Below are positions 54,890 to 63,491 of a stretch of DNA of 64,000 bases, piece after piece. Source of the stretch: Pseudalgibacter alginicilyticus (GTDB lineage Bacteria > Bacteroidota > Bacteroidia > Flavobacteriales > Flavobacteriaceae); the NCBI RefSeq assembly GCF_001310225.1, contig NZ_CP012898.1, positions 3,100,001-3,164,000 on the forward strand. Reading direction: 5' to 3'. Within the stretch, counting starts at the first letter, position 1. Every line of letters starts with the position of its first letter. Under the pieces are notes generated by a model. That model saw only the letters and a program-made list of their open reading frames with translations, was not told where the DNA came from and did no database searches. A program made the position numbers and the translations under genes.

Positions 54890-54919
54890 GTAAATACGAG
54901 AAACAAAGTAATTTTCAAA

Positions 54920-55138
54920 ATGAAAAACAAAATAATCTTTTTTCTTTTTTCTTTTCTCTTTTTTTTAGAAACTAAAGCACAATGTGCTATGTGTCGTGCT
55001 GTTCTGGAAAGTGAAGAAGGTAAAGGGACTGCTGAAGGTATTAACGATGGCATTGTTTATCTTATGGTAATACCTTATATTCTTGTGTTTGGAACGATTT
55101 TTTTTGTTTATAAAAAGTATAAAAGTACTAAGTCTTAA
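54920..55138 (+). CDS. small CxxC membrane protein of the oxidase locus
   Basis: A 72-residue protein: signal-like helix (about 4-20), then QCAMCRAVLES with Cys22 and Cys25, a short polar stretch rich in Gly/Glu, and a second helix (about 46-64) ending in a basic tail KKYKSTKS. It lies 30 nt after DUF420. The CxxC just after the predicted cleavage site, adjacent to SCO, suggests metal or thiol chemistry at the membrane, but the function is unassigned. Confidence 0.75.
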   Translation: MKNKIIFFLFSFLFFLETKAQCAMCRAVLESEEGKGTAEGINDGIVYLMVIPYILVFGTIFFVYKKYKSTKS

Positions 55139-55235
55139 ATAGATTTAATTGCGTTTGTTATGGATTCATTTATTTGCTTACAGTTAAGTAAATTGATGAG
55201 AATGTGTTGTACTAACAATTTATTTTTTTACTAAT

Positions 55236-55264
55236 TGTAACAAAATTCATTACTTGGCGTCTAA
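55236..55264 (+). promoter_or_regulatory. candidate ECF sigma factor promoter of the export operon
   Basis: TGTAAC (55236-55241), a 16-nt spacer and CGTCTAA (55258-55264) fit the ECF-type pattern of an AAC-containing -35 and a CGTC-containing -10. Transcription would begin near 55270, about 18 nt before the ATG at 55288. It has no good TAnnTTTG match in this gap. It also overlaps TACTT-N7-AAGTA (55251-55267). Confidence 0.5.
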
Positions 55265-55287
55265 GTATTAATCATCAATTAAACATT

Positions 55288-55989
55288 ATGTTAGAAATTA
55301 ATAAACTTCATAAATCATATCCTATTGGAGATTCGAGTTTGCATGTTCTTAAAGGTATTAATTTATCCATACAAAGTGGCGAAATGGTAGCTATTATGGG
55401 GTCTTCAGGTTCAGGTAAGTCTACTTTGTTAAACATTATAGGCATGTTGGATGAAGCTGATGCAGGTGATTATATTTTAGATGGACTGCCTATTAAAGAT
55501 CTTACAGAAAAAAAAGCAGCTGTTTATAGAAATAAATTTTTAGGATTTATCTTTCAATCTTTTAATCTTATAAATTATAAAAATGCCATGGAAAATGTGG
55601 CACTTCCTCTTTATTATCAGGGAATGAAACGAAAGGAACGACAGGAGAAAGCACTCTTTCATTTAGAAAAAGTTGGTTTAGCCAAATGGGCACATCACTT
55701 GCCTAAAGAACTTTCGGGAGGACAAAACCAACGTGTTGCTATTGCACGAGCTTTAGCAGCTAACCCAAAATTGTTGTTAGCAGATGAGCCCACTGGAGCT
55801 TTAGATACTAAAACTTCTCATGAAATTATGGCGTTTATTCAGCAATTAAATGATGAAGGAAAAACCATTTTAATGGTAACCCATGAAGAAGATATTGCCA
55901 ATATGTGTAAGCGTATTGTTAGACTTAGAGATGGTGTTATTATTGAAGATGTAAAAGTAAATCAAGTTAGGGCAGAGCAGTATGTTTGA
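55288..55989 (+). CDS. ABC transporter ATP-binding protein (MacB/LolD type)
   Basis: A 233-residue ATPase. Walker A GSSGSGKST near 38-46, Q loop in FIFQSFNLI, signature LSGGQNQRVAIARAL, Walker B LLLADEPTGALDT and switch histidine in MVTHEED. The MacB/LolD/FtsE group is suggested by the length and the THEEDIANMCKRIVRLRDG end. It overlaps the following permease by 8 nt, and the next four genes complete a tripartite exporter. Confidence 0.93.
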   Translation: MLEINKLHKSYPIGDSSLHVLKGINLSIQSGEMVAIMGSSGSGKSTLLNIIGMLDEADAGDYILDGLPIKDLTEKKAAVYRNKFLGFIFQSFNLINYKNAMENVALPLYYQGMKRKERQEKALFHLEKVGLAKWAHHLPKELSGGQNQRVAIARALAANPKLLLADEPTGALDTKTSHEIMAFIQQLNDEGKTILMVTHEEDIANMCKRIVRLRDGVIIEDVKVNQVRAEQYV

Positions 55990-57211
55990 TTTAGACCTCT
56001 GGCGGGAAATTTTTCAAAGCATTAATAAAAATAGAACGAGAAGTTTATTGTCTGGTTTTACAGTAACCTTTGCCATTTTGTTATTTACTATACTTTTTGG
56101 AATAGCCAATGGTTTGCAAAATACTTTTACCGAAGCCTTTTCTGATGATGCTACAAATTCAATTTATATAAATTCAGGAAGAACAACTAAAGCTTATAAA
56201 GGGTTGCAGTCTGGTAGGCAAATTCAATTTAAAAATGAAGATTACAATTATATAAAAGATGAATTTGCTGATAAAGTTGAATTTATTACAGCTCGTATTT
56301 ATAGAAATGTTCAAGCTTCTTTTCGAAATGAACAAGGGAGTTATAATCTATTAGGGGTTCATCCAGACCATCAATTTCTTGAAAAAACCAATGTTATTGA
56401 AGGGCGTTATGTAAATTATAATGATATACAAAATACTACCAAAGTTGTTGTTATAGGGAAAAAAATTGAAGAAGATTTATTTTTAAATACCACTGCATTA
56501 GGTAAGTATATTAATCTTAGCGGGATTCTATATAAAGTAGTTGGTATTTTTACAGATGATGGAAATGATAATGAGGAACGAATACTATACATGCCAATAA
56601 GTACGGCACAGCAAGTTTATGGTAATAATGATTATATAAATCAAATCAACTTAACATATAACCCTAAAATGAATTATGACGAAGCATTGGTTTTTAGTTC
56701 ATTACTAACAAGGAAACTTAAAGAAAGATTCTCGGTTGCAAGTACAGATCAACGAGCTGTAAGAGTACGTAATATGGCTGAAGGCACAAAGACTATTAGT
56801 CAAATGACCTTTGGATTAACTGTTATTATTTTAGTTATTGGATTTGGAACTTTAATAGCAGGTATTGTTGGGGTAAGTAATATTATGATTTTTGTAGTTA
56901 AAGAACGCACCAAAGAAATTGGTATTCGGAAAGCCTTAGGTGCGACTCCAAGAGCTATAGTATCAATTATTTTAATTGAATCTATTCTTATTACAGCCAT
57001 AGCGGGTTATGTTGGGTTGTTACTAGGAGTTGGGGTAATTGAACTTGTAGAACCTATTTTGGTAGATTATTTTATTAAGAACCCTGGAGTTAGCAATAGT
57101 TTGGTTATAGGTGCCACTTTAACTTTAGTGTTAGCGGGAGGAATTGCAGGGTATTTTCCAGCAAAAAAAGCATCTAAAATAAAACCAATTGTAGCACTAA
57201 GAAATGATTAA
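55982..57211 (+). CDS. ABC transporter permease, MacB/FtsX type (first)
   Basis: A 409-residue permease with one N-terminal helix (about 20-40), a large periplasmic MacB_PCD domain and three C-terminal helices (FtsX fold: about 275-300, 330-355, 370-390). MSQMTFGLTVIILVIGFGTLIAGIVGVSNIM and VKERTKEIGIRKALGATP are the typical motifs. It is paired with a related permease 2 nt downstream, which would let the transporter be a heterodimer. Confidence 0.93.
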   Translation: MFDLDLWREIFQSINKNRTRSLLSGFTVTFAILLFTILFGIANGLQNTFTEAFSDDATNSIYINSGRTTKAYKGLQSGRQIQFKNEDYNYIKDEFADKVEFITARIYRNVQASFRNEQGSYNLLGVHPDHQFLEKTNVIEGRYVNYNDIQNTTKVVVIGKKIEEDLFLNTTALGKYINLSGILYKVVGIFTDDGNDNEERILYMPISTAQQVYGNNDYINQINLTYNPKMNYDEALVFSSLLTRKLKERFSVASTDQRAVRVRNMAEGTKTISQMTFGLTVIILVIGFGTLIAGIVGVSNIMIFVVKERTKEIGIRKALGATPRAIVSIILIESILITAIAGYVGLLLGVGVIELVEPILVDYFIKNPGVSNSLVIGATLTLVLAGGIAGYFPAKKASKIKPIVALRND

Positions 57212-57213
57212 GC

Positions 57214-58458
57214 ATGTTTAAATTTTTATTTGAAAGTGATACGTGGCAAGAAGTTTTTGATAGCTTTAATAAAAATAAACTAAGGTCTATCTTAACTATG
57301 GTAGGTGTTTGGTGGGGTATTTTATTACTCATAGGTTTATTGGGCTCTGCTAAAGGGTTAGAGAACTCTTTCAATAGATTATTTGGGGATTTTGCTACCA
57401 ACAGTGTCTTTGTTTGGGGGCAGAGCACGAGCAAACCATTTAAAGGATTTCAAGAAGGTAAACGTGTTAGATTGTCTTTATCTGATGCTGAAAAAATAGA
57501 AGAAAATGTAGAGGGCATTGAATTTGTGCTTCCAAGAAGTCAACAGAGTGCTACTATTACAAGAAAATTTCTTTCAGGAAGTTTTCAAATGGCTGGAGAT
57601 TATCCATTGTTAGATCAACTACAAAAGAAAAAACTTATACATGGTCGGTTTATCAATCAAAATGATATTGACAATAGAAAAAAAATAGCAATTATATCAG
57701 AAGATGCTTATAAGCAGCTTTTTGAAAAAGATGAAGATGCTATAGGTGAGTACATTGATATCAATGGGATCAATTTTACTGTTGCAGGTATATTTGAAGT
57801 TGGAACCATGAATATGGGACCATCAACTGATGTGCATATTCCATTTACAACGTTTCAACAAATTTATAATATAGGCGATCAAATAGGCTGGATGATGATA
57901 ACAGGAAAACCAGAATATGATATTGTTCAAATTGAAAATGATGTTAAACTATTATTGAAAAACCTTAATCAAATACACCCTGAAGATAATCGAGCATTAG
58001 GTAGTGCTAATGCAGGAAAAGAGTTTGGAAAGGTCACAGGTTTTTTAACGGGGATGCAATTTTTAACATGGTTTGTAGGTATTGCCACGCTAATAGCTGG
58101 AGTTTTTGCTATTGGTAATATTCTATTAATCACTGTTAAAGAGCGTACCAAAGAAATAGGTATACGAAGAGCACTTGGGGCAACACCTTTTGAAATAAAA
58201 AGGCAAATTGTGATTGAAGCTGTATTTTTAACATTAGTTGCTGGCATATTTGGAATTATTACAGGCGGTTGGATTTTAATAGGATTAGATGCAGCCTTTG
58301 GGCAAGGTGACCAAGCCGTTATTGTCAATGCCTCAGTGTCTATTGCCATTGTTTTTGTGTCGCTTATTATATTAATAGTTTTAGGAACTTTAATAGGATT
58401 AATACCAGCATTCAAAGCCACAAGCATTAAGCCAATTCAAGCTTTAAGAGAAGAATAG
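57214..58458 (+). CDS. ABC transporter permease, MacB/FtsX type (second)
   Basis: A 414-residue paralogue of the preceding gene, same topology: N-terminal helix (about 24-45), periplasmic domain, and three C-terminal FtsX helices with VKERTKEIGIRRALGATP and a final LIGLIPAFKATSIKPIQALREE. It is 2 nt after the first permease and 22 nt before the adaptor gene. A heterodimeric permease with one ATPase gene is likely. Confidence 0.93.
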   Translation: MFKFLFESDTWQEVFDSFNKNKLRSILTMVGVWWGILLLIGLLGSAKGLENSFNRLFGDFATNSVFVWGQSTSKPFKGFQEGKRVRLSLSDAEKIEENVEGIEFVLPRSQQSATITRKFLSGSFQMAGDYPLLDQLQKKKLIHGRFINQNDIDNRKKIAIISEDAYKQLFEKDEDAIGEYIDINGINFTVAGIFEVGTMNMGPSTDVHIPFTTFQQIYNIGDQIGWMMITGKPEYDIVQIENDVKLLLKNLNQIHPEDNRALGSANAGKEFGKVTGFLTGMQFLTWFVGIATLIAGVFAIGNILLITVKERTKEIGIRRALGATPFEIKRQIVIEAVFLTLVAGIFGIITGGWILIGLDAAFGQGDQAVIVNASVSIAIVFVSLIILIVLGTLIGLIPAFKATSIKPIQALREE

Positions 58459-58480
58459 AATAATCAAATAGAATAACCAA

Positions 58481-59611
58481 ATGAATAAAACAGTAAAAAT
58501 AATTTTAGTATTAGTCGTTATCATATTACTGGCGTTTGTATTAAAGTATTTTAAAGATGCTAACTCTAAGGATATTGAAGACTATAAAGTGGAAGCACCT
58601 TTCTATACATCTATTAATACAAAAGCTGTGGCAACAGGAAAATTGAATCCAGAAGAAGAGATTGAATTAAAACCTCAAATTTCAGGTATTGTAGATGAAA
58701 TTCTTGTAGAAGAGGGTGATGTTGTTAAAAAAGGCGATTTAATTGCCAAAATTAGAGTCGTACCAAATGAGCAAAGTTTAGTAAGTGCAAATAGCAGAAT
58801 TTCTTCAACAAGATTGTCTTTTAATAATGCTAAAGTACTTTACGAAAGAAATAAATCGCTTTATGAAAAAGGAGTGATTTCTAAACAAGATTTTGAAAAT
58901 AGTGAATTGGCATTTAATCAATCTAAGGAAACACTATCTCAGGCACAAAATGATTATCAAATTATTAAACGCGGGTCTATTTCCGGCGGAAGTTCAGCAA
59001 ATACCAATATTATTGCTCAAATTGCTGGAACTATTTTAGAAATTCCAGTTCGTGAAGGTGATCAAGTCATTCAAAGTAACAATTTTAACGCAGGTACTAC
59101 GGTTGCTATTATAGCTGATATGAGTTTCATGATTTTTGAAGGAAAAGTAGACGAAGCAGAAGTTGGTAAGCTTAAAGAAGGTAAAGAAATAAAAGTTATT
59201 TTAGGAGCTATAAACGATAAAGAGTTTCCTGCAAAACTAACTTTTGTTGCACCTCGAGGTGTTGAAGAAAATGGAGCTGTTCAGTTTACCGTTAAAGCCA
59301 ATGTAAGCATAGATAGTACGACTAATGTTAGAGCTGGCTATAGTGCAAATGCAGAAATAGACATTGAAAGTAAAGACAGTGTATTAGCAATTAGAGAAGC
59401 TTTACTGCAATATAATAGAATTACAGAAAAACCTTTTGTTGAATTATTGGAAAGTAAAGGCAAATATAAAAAGCAAGATGTAACGCTTGGCTTGTCTGAT
59501 GGGATTAATGTTGAAATTATTGAAGGAGTGAAAGAAGGCGATAAGATAAAAGTATGGAACAAAGCATCATCAGACAATGAAGATGAGAATGAAAAACATA
59601 GAAATAACTAA
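58481..59611 (+). CDS. periplasmic adaptor (MacA/membrane fusion protein)
   Basis: A 376-residue adaptor. N-terminal membrane helix (about 4-22), then barrel-sandwich halves (ISGIVDEILVEEGDVVKKGDLIAKI and AQIAGTILEIPVREGDQVIQ) flanking an alpha-hairpin (about 108-160, NARVLYERNKSLYEKGVISKQ-like region), and a beta-barrel domain. GVKEGDKIKVW closes the fold, followed by an acidic/basic tail. It should bridge the MacB-like complex to TolC. Its stop is 1 nt before the TolC-like start. Confidence 0.93.
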   Translation: MNKTVKIILVLVVIILLAFVLKYFKDANSKDIEDYKVEAPFYTSINTKAVATGKLNPEEEIELKPQISGIVDEILVEEGDVVKKGDLIAKIRVVPNEQSLVSANSRISSTRLSFNNAKVLYERNKSLYEKGVISKQDFENSELAFNQSKETLSQAQNDYQIIKRGSISGGSSANTNIIAQIAGTILEIPVREGDQVIQSNNFNAGTTVAIIADMSFMIFEGKVDEAEVGKLKEGKEIKVILGAINDKEFPAKLTFVAPRGVEENGAVQFTVKANVSIDSTTNVRAGYSANAEIDIESKDSVLAIREALLQYNRITEKPFVELLESKGKYKKQDVTLGLSDGINVEIIEGVKEGDKIKVWNKASSDNEDENEKHRNN

Positions 59612-59612
59612 T

Positions 59613-60989
59613 ATGAAACAATTTAAAAATGGTCTTTTAGTGTGTTTTCTTTTTGTGACAATTTCGTCGTTTTCTCAGCAAAAAAAATGGACATTAGAAG
59701 CATGTATTAGTCATGCTTTAGAAAATAATATTTCTATAAAGCAATCTGCTTTGGATACCGAATTAGCTCAGGAAAATATTACAAATGCTAAAGGTAATTT
59801 TTTGCCAAGTGTCAACGGTTCAACCTCAGGGAATTTTAATTTTGGATCTTTTATAGGCCAGGATGGAAGTAGGATTTCTAGAAATAGTTTTGGCAACAGT
59901 CTAAGTATAAATGCTGGAGTAACACTTTTTAATGGGTTTAGAAACACTAATTTATATAAACAAGCAGAACTTGGGTTAGAATCTAGTAGGGTCCAGTTGC
60001 AAAAATTAAAAGATGATATATCTTTATTTGTAGTGAACAGTTATTTGAATGCTTTATTAAGTAAGGAGAATTATAAAATTGCTGAAGAACAAGTAAAAGT
60101 TTCGGAGGAACAAATTGAAAATATTAAAGAATTAGTAGATGCTGGCGTCAGACCTCGTTCAGATTTGTATAACGTTCAAGCTGAATTAGCAAGTAATAAC
60201 GAACGATTAATTACGGCGCAAAACGGGATTGATTTAGCACTTTTAAATTTGTCACAATTATTGCAGGTAACTTATAAAGGATTTGATATTGAAGATGTTA
60301 ATATTGATTTGTCTTCAGTCGAATTATTATACAATGATTCTGAATTAATATTTAAAAAAGCAGTCGGAAATCGACCAGAAATTAGAGTTGCTGAAATTAG
60401 GATTGAGAATTCTGAAATGGATATTGAAATTGCTAAATCAGCTTTTTATCCCACAGTAAGTTTAGGGGCAGGTTTAGGAACATCTTATCAACATACTTTA
60501 GGTGAAAAAGACAGACGAACTATTGTTGACCCAAATACAGGCGCTGTGAGTTCTATTCCAAACGGGTATGGTAAGCAATTTAATGACAATTTAGGGTATA
60601 ATATAGGCTTGAGTATTAGTGTTCCTATTTTTAATGGGAATAAAAATAAAGTAAATGTAAATAGGGCTGTAATAAATAATGAACGTGTAACTTATGATTT
60701 AGAACAAGCAAAACAAGATTTATTTTCAACCATTGAAAACGCTTATTTGGATGCTAAAGCAGCATTAAACCAGTATCAAGCATCAGAAGTATCACTTACT
60801 GCTCAGCAAGAAGCTTTTAGAACTGCTAAAGAAAGTTATAATAATGGGGTTATGACTTCCTTTGAATTTCAGCAAGTACAAAACAGGCTTATTAATGCTC
60901 AGTCATCCTTAGCAAATGCTAAGTTTAATTTTGTGTTTAAAACCAAACTTTTAGAGTTCTACAATGGCATTCCAATAACTTTAGATTAA
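59613..60989 (+). CDS. TolC family outer-membrane efflux protein
   Basis: A 458-residue outer-membrane channel. The start at 59613 (MKQFKNGLLVCFLFVTISSFSQ) gives the signal peptide and a 1-nt gap from the adaptor gene; an upstream in-frame ATG at 59577 would overlap it. The OEP repeats are visible: WTLEACISHALENNISIKQSALD and, near the end, TAKESYNNGVMTSFEFQQVQNRLINAQSS. It completes a MacAB-TolC type exporter. The substrate is unknown. Confidence 0.92.
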   Translation: MKQFKNGLLVCFLFVTISSFSQQKKWTLEACISHALENNISIKQSALDTELAQENITNAKGNFLPSVNGSTSGNFNFGSFIGQDGSRISRNSFGNSLSINAGVTLFNGFRNTNLYKQAELGLESSRVQLQKLKDDISLFVVNSYLNALLSKENYKIAEEQVKVSEEQIENIKELVDAGVRPRSDLYNVQAELASNNERLITAQNGIDLALLNLSQLLQVTYKGFDIEDVNIDLSSVELLYNDSELIFKKAVGNRPEIRVAEIRIENSEMDIEIAKSAFYPTVSLGAGLGTSYQHTLGEKDRRTIVDPNTGAVSSIPNGYGKQFNDNLGYNIGLSISVPIFNGNKNKVNVNRAVINNERVTYDLEQAKQDLFSTIENAYLDAKAALNQYQASEVSLTAQQEAFRTAKESYNNGVMTSFEFQQVQNRLINAQSSLANAKFNFVFKTKLLEFYNGIPITLD

Positions 60990-61011
60990 AAAAATATTCT
61001 TTAATTTGCAC

Positions 61012-61030
61012 TTCTCGTTTGTTACGAGAA
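61012..61030 (+). terminator. possible weak terminator after the export operon
   Basis: TTCTCG (61012-61017) pairs with CGAGAA (61025-61030) around a 7-nt loop. The trailing sequence TTGTTTAC is only partly T-rich. It lies 22 nt after the TolC stop. Confidence 0.4.
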
Positions 61031-61182
61031 TTGTTTACTCTTAAATTTAACATAAACCTATATACCATCATGGTTTTGTTATTCTATCATTAGTAAGAAT
61101 TTCATAAGTTAACTATAGATTCTTTATTTTGGATGACAAAAGTGTTAGTAAGGAGTATGTCCAATTAATTAAATAGACGCTA

Positions 61183-61854
61183 TTGATAACGATATTAAGC
61201 ATAGAAACTGCTACAACAAATTGCTCTGTTTCGCTTTCGCGGAATGGAAAAACGGTTGTTTTAAAAGAAAATTACGACCAAGGATATTCACATGCTGAAA
61301 AGCTTCATGTATTTATTGATGCTGTATTAAGTGAAGCTGAAATAACTTTAAAGGCTTTGGATGCTATAGCAATTAGTAAAGGGCCAGGTTCGTATACCGG
61401 GTTACGTATTGGTGTTTCTACGGCTAAGGGGCTTTGTTTTGCACAAGATAAACCATTGATTTCAGTACCTACTTTGGAAGCTTTAGCGCATCAAGTAGAA
61501 TGTAACCAAGGTGTTATTGTGACCATGTTGGATGCTAGACGTTTGGAAGTATATTCCGCTGTTTTTGATACTGAATACAATCAAATTAGGCAAACCGAAG
61601 CACAAATTTTAGACGAGACTTCTTTTAGAGATTTTTTAGAAAAGGGCAGCGTTTATTTTATTGGTGATGGTGTTGAAAAAACAAAAGAATTAATTAAACA
61701 CCCCAATGCTGTTTTCATTGAAAATAAACTACCATCTTCAAATAATATGGGCTTATTAGCTTATAATAAATACAAAAACAATGACATTGAAGATGTTGCT
61801 TACTTTGAGCCTTATTATTTAAAGGATTTTGTGGCCTTAAAATCTAAAAAATAA
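61183..61854 (+). CDS. tsaB: tRNA threonylcarbamoyladenosine biosynthesis protein TsaB
   Basis: A 223-residue protein of the TsaBDE complex that makes t6A37 in tRNA. N-terminal ILSIETATTNCSVSLSRNG and AISKGPGSYTGLRIGVSTAKGLC are diagnostic for this ASKHA-fold protein. The start is a TTG at 61183; an in-frame upstream stop (TAG at 61174-61176) rules out a longer start, and no in-frame ATG occurs before the conserved region. It stands alone and converges on the MscS gene; no promoter was recognised in the 193-bp upstream gap. Confidence 0.94.
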   Translation: MITILSIETATTNCSVSLSRNGKTVVLKENYDQGYSHAEKLHVFIDAVLSEAEITLKALDAIAISKGPGSYTGLRIGVSTAKGLCFAQDKPLISVPTLEALAHQVECNQGVIVTMLDARRLEVYSAVFDTEYNQIRQTEAQILDETSFRDFLEKGSVYFIGDGVEKTKELIKHPNAVFIENKLPSSNNMGLLAYNKYKNNDIEDVAYFEPYYLKDFVALKSKK

Positions 61855-61890
61855 CCCTATCACATTTGTAGCAATAGGGTCTATTATTTT
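61854..61890. terminator. shared terminator between tsaB and the MscS gene
   Basis: ACCCTAT (61854-61860) pairs with ATAGGGT (61874-61880), overlapping the last base of the tsaB stop. The hairpin is followed by a moderate T-rich tract on the plus strand; on the minus strand the tail is weak. Confidence 0.5.
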
Positions 61891-61910
61891 CGAAATTTTA
61901 AAGGTGATGA

Positions 61911-62726
61911 TTAGCCTTGTTTTTGTATTTCTACTTGATGTGGGTAAGGAATGTCAATACCTGCAGCATCAAGTGCTTCTTTAGTGCGTTCTATTGTATC
62001 AAAATTTACGGTCCAATAATCTTCTTTTTTTACCCAAACTCTTGTGAAAAAGTTAATGGAACTGTCTGCTAATTCAGAAACGTTTATAGCAGGCGCAGGC
62101 TCTTTTAATATTAAAGGGTTTGAGTTTACAACACTAGCTATAACTTCTTTGGTTTTCTTAATATCAGAGTCATAACCTACACCAAAGGTAAAATCTACAC
62201 GTCGTGTATCTTCAGTGCTGTAATTTGTAATGTTTCCATTTGAAAGGCTTCCATTTGGTATAATAATTTCTTTATTATCTGGTGTTGTTAATTTGGTTGT
62301 AAAGATTTCAATTTCTTTCACTGTACCAGACTCTCCTTGTGCATTAATAAAATCTCCAATTTTAAAAGGTTTAAAAATCATAATCAATACACCACCCGCA
62401 AAATTACCTAAGGAGCCTTGAAGTGCTAAGCCAATGGCTAAACCTGCCGCAGCAATAATAGCTGCAAATGATGTGGTTTCAATACCTACAGTGCCTAATA
62501 CTACAATGATTAGTATAATTTTTAATACCCAACCTAATAAATTTAATAGAAATTTTTGAAGGCTTTCATCATAGTTTCTTTTGGTCATTATTTTTCTGGT
62601 GCCTTTTATTATTGATTTAACAACCCAAGCGCCAATAATCCATATAATAATGGCCCCAACAACTTTAAGTCCATAATCTAAAGCCAATTCAAGCCATTTT
62701 TCAGTGTCAATGTTTTCTAAATTCAT
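61911..62726 (-). CDS. mechanosensitive ion channel, MscS family
   Basis: A 271-residue inner-membrane channel. Three N-terminal helices (about 15-37, 58-80, and the pore-lining 87-110), the last with AAIIAAAGLAIGLALQGSLGNFAGG, the Gly/Ala-packed MscS pore helix, then a cytoplasmic beta domain with FKIGDFINAQGESGTVKEIEIFTTKLTTPDNKEIIIPNG and a C-terminal alpha/beta domain ending in YPHQVEI. It protects against osmotic down-shock. It is transcribed alone; three direct repeats lie upstream. Confidence 0.93.
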   Translation of the reverse strand: MNLENIDTEKWLELALDYGLKVVGAIIIWIIGAWVVKSIIKGTRKIMTKRNYDESLQKFLLNLLGWVLKIILIIVVLGTVGIETTSFAAIIAAAGLAIGLALQGSLGNFAGGVLIMIFKPFKIGDFINAQGESGTVKEIEIFTTKLTTPDNKEIIIPNGSLSNGNITNYSTEDTRRVDFTFGVGYDSDIKKTKEVIASVVNSNPLILKEPAPAINVSELADSSINFFTRVWVKKEDYWTVNFDTIERTKEALDAAGIDIPYPHQVEIQKQG

Positions 62727-62736
62727 TTTCTTTTTT

Positions 62737-62775
62737 AATTTAAGGTGTTTTAATTTAAGGTTACAAATTTAAGGT
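62737..62775 (-). repeat. three direct repeats upstream of the MscS gene
   Basis: AATTTAAGGT occurs at 62737-62746, 62752-62761 and 62766-62775, with 15- and 14-bp spacing; on the transcribed minus strand it reads ACCTTAAATT. The third copy overlaps a TAAATTTG box at 62764-62771 (minus strand), a possible -7 element. It may be a regulator site. Confidence 0.45.
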
Positions 62776-62815
62776 TTTTCTCTTACTTTTTAGGACACAT
62801 GAATTTATGTTAATG

Positions 62816-63178
62816 TCACATTAAAGTAATGATGATTGAAGTTGATGCAATAATAGCTGGTACGGATTGGACGTAAAACAGTTTTATTTGATTGGTAGAA
62901 TAAGCACCGTAAATGCCAGCTATAATAACACAAATTAGAAAAAAAACAGAGAAACTTGTGTTATTTTGAATTAAGGAATATATTAATCCTGCAGATAAAA
63001 ATCCATTGTATAAGCCTTGATTTGCGGCTAAAACTTTAGTGTCTTCTGCAAATTCTTTTGACTTTAATCCAAAAGCCTTGATTCCTTTTGGTTTGGTCCA
63101 AAAAAACATTTCTAATATCAGAAAATAAAAATGTTCTATAGCTACCAATAAAATTAATAAAATACTAATTATGCTCAT
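62816..63178 (-). CDS. DUF1304 family membrane protein
   Basis: A 120-residue protein with four hydrophobic helices. The start at 63178 (MSIISILLILLVAIEHFYFLILEMFFW) is chosen because the family begins with this helix; a longer form from 63211 adds basic residues only. VAIEHFYFLILEMFFWTKPKGIKAFGL and LAANQGLYNGFLSAGLIY are the DUF1304 signatures. Function is unknown. It is 89 nt upstream of the MscS gene on the same strand but the promoter-like region between them suggests separate units. Confidence 0.85.
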   Translation of the reverse strand: MSIISILLILLVAIEHFYFLILEMFFWTKPKGIKAFGLKSKEFAEDTKVLAANQGLYNGFLSAGLIYSLIQNNTSFSVFFLICVIIAGIYGAYSTNQIKLFYVQSVPAIIASTSIIITLM

Positions 63179-63256
63179 TTTTTTCCGTTTGTATTGCTTA
63201 TTTAGCAACAATATATAAAAAGTATAACATTTTAAGGTAGAATACTTATAAATTTA

Positions 63257-63282
63257 AAAGCGCTCTTTAAAGAACGCTTTTT
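63257..63282. terminator. bidirectional hairpin between the NifU-like and DUF1304 genes
   Basis: AAAGCG with CGCTTT, extended inside by a partly paired TCTT/AAGA stem, and T/A-rich tails on both strands. It lies about 210 bp beyond the NifU-like stop (minus strand) and may end that transcript. The rest of 63212-63491 shows no gene. Confidence 0.4.
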
Positions 63283-63491
63283 CTAAGTTAAATAAGGGGG
63301 CGACATTATTAAAGTGCTCCTACTTAGTACCTTTATTATTTTAGAGAGGGTTTTAAGTCTTTGGTGTAGAAAAATTGTATGTTTACTAATGTATTATAGC
63401 ATCTCCCTATTATCTTTAGTGAGTGATAAATTTTCTGTAATTTTAGTACTGTAAAGTATAAAAAATTCACACGAATAATCAAGTTTACATA

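Noticed and set aside
57969-58427. 152-codon minus-strand frame inside the second permease
   Set aside because: It lies entirely in a conserved FtsX coding region on the other strand, with no signal, family motif or promoter.
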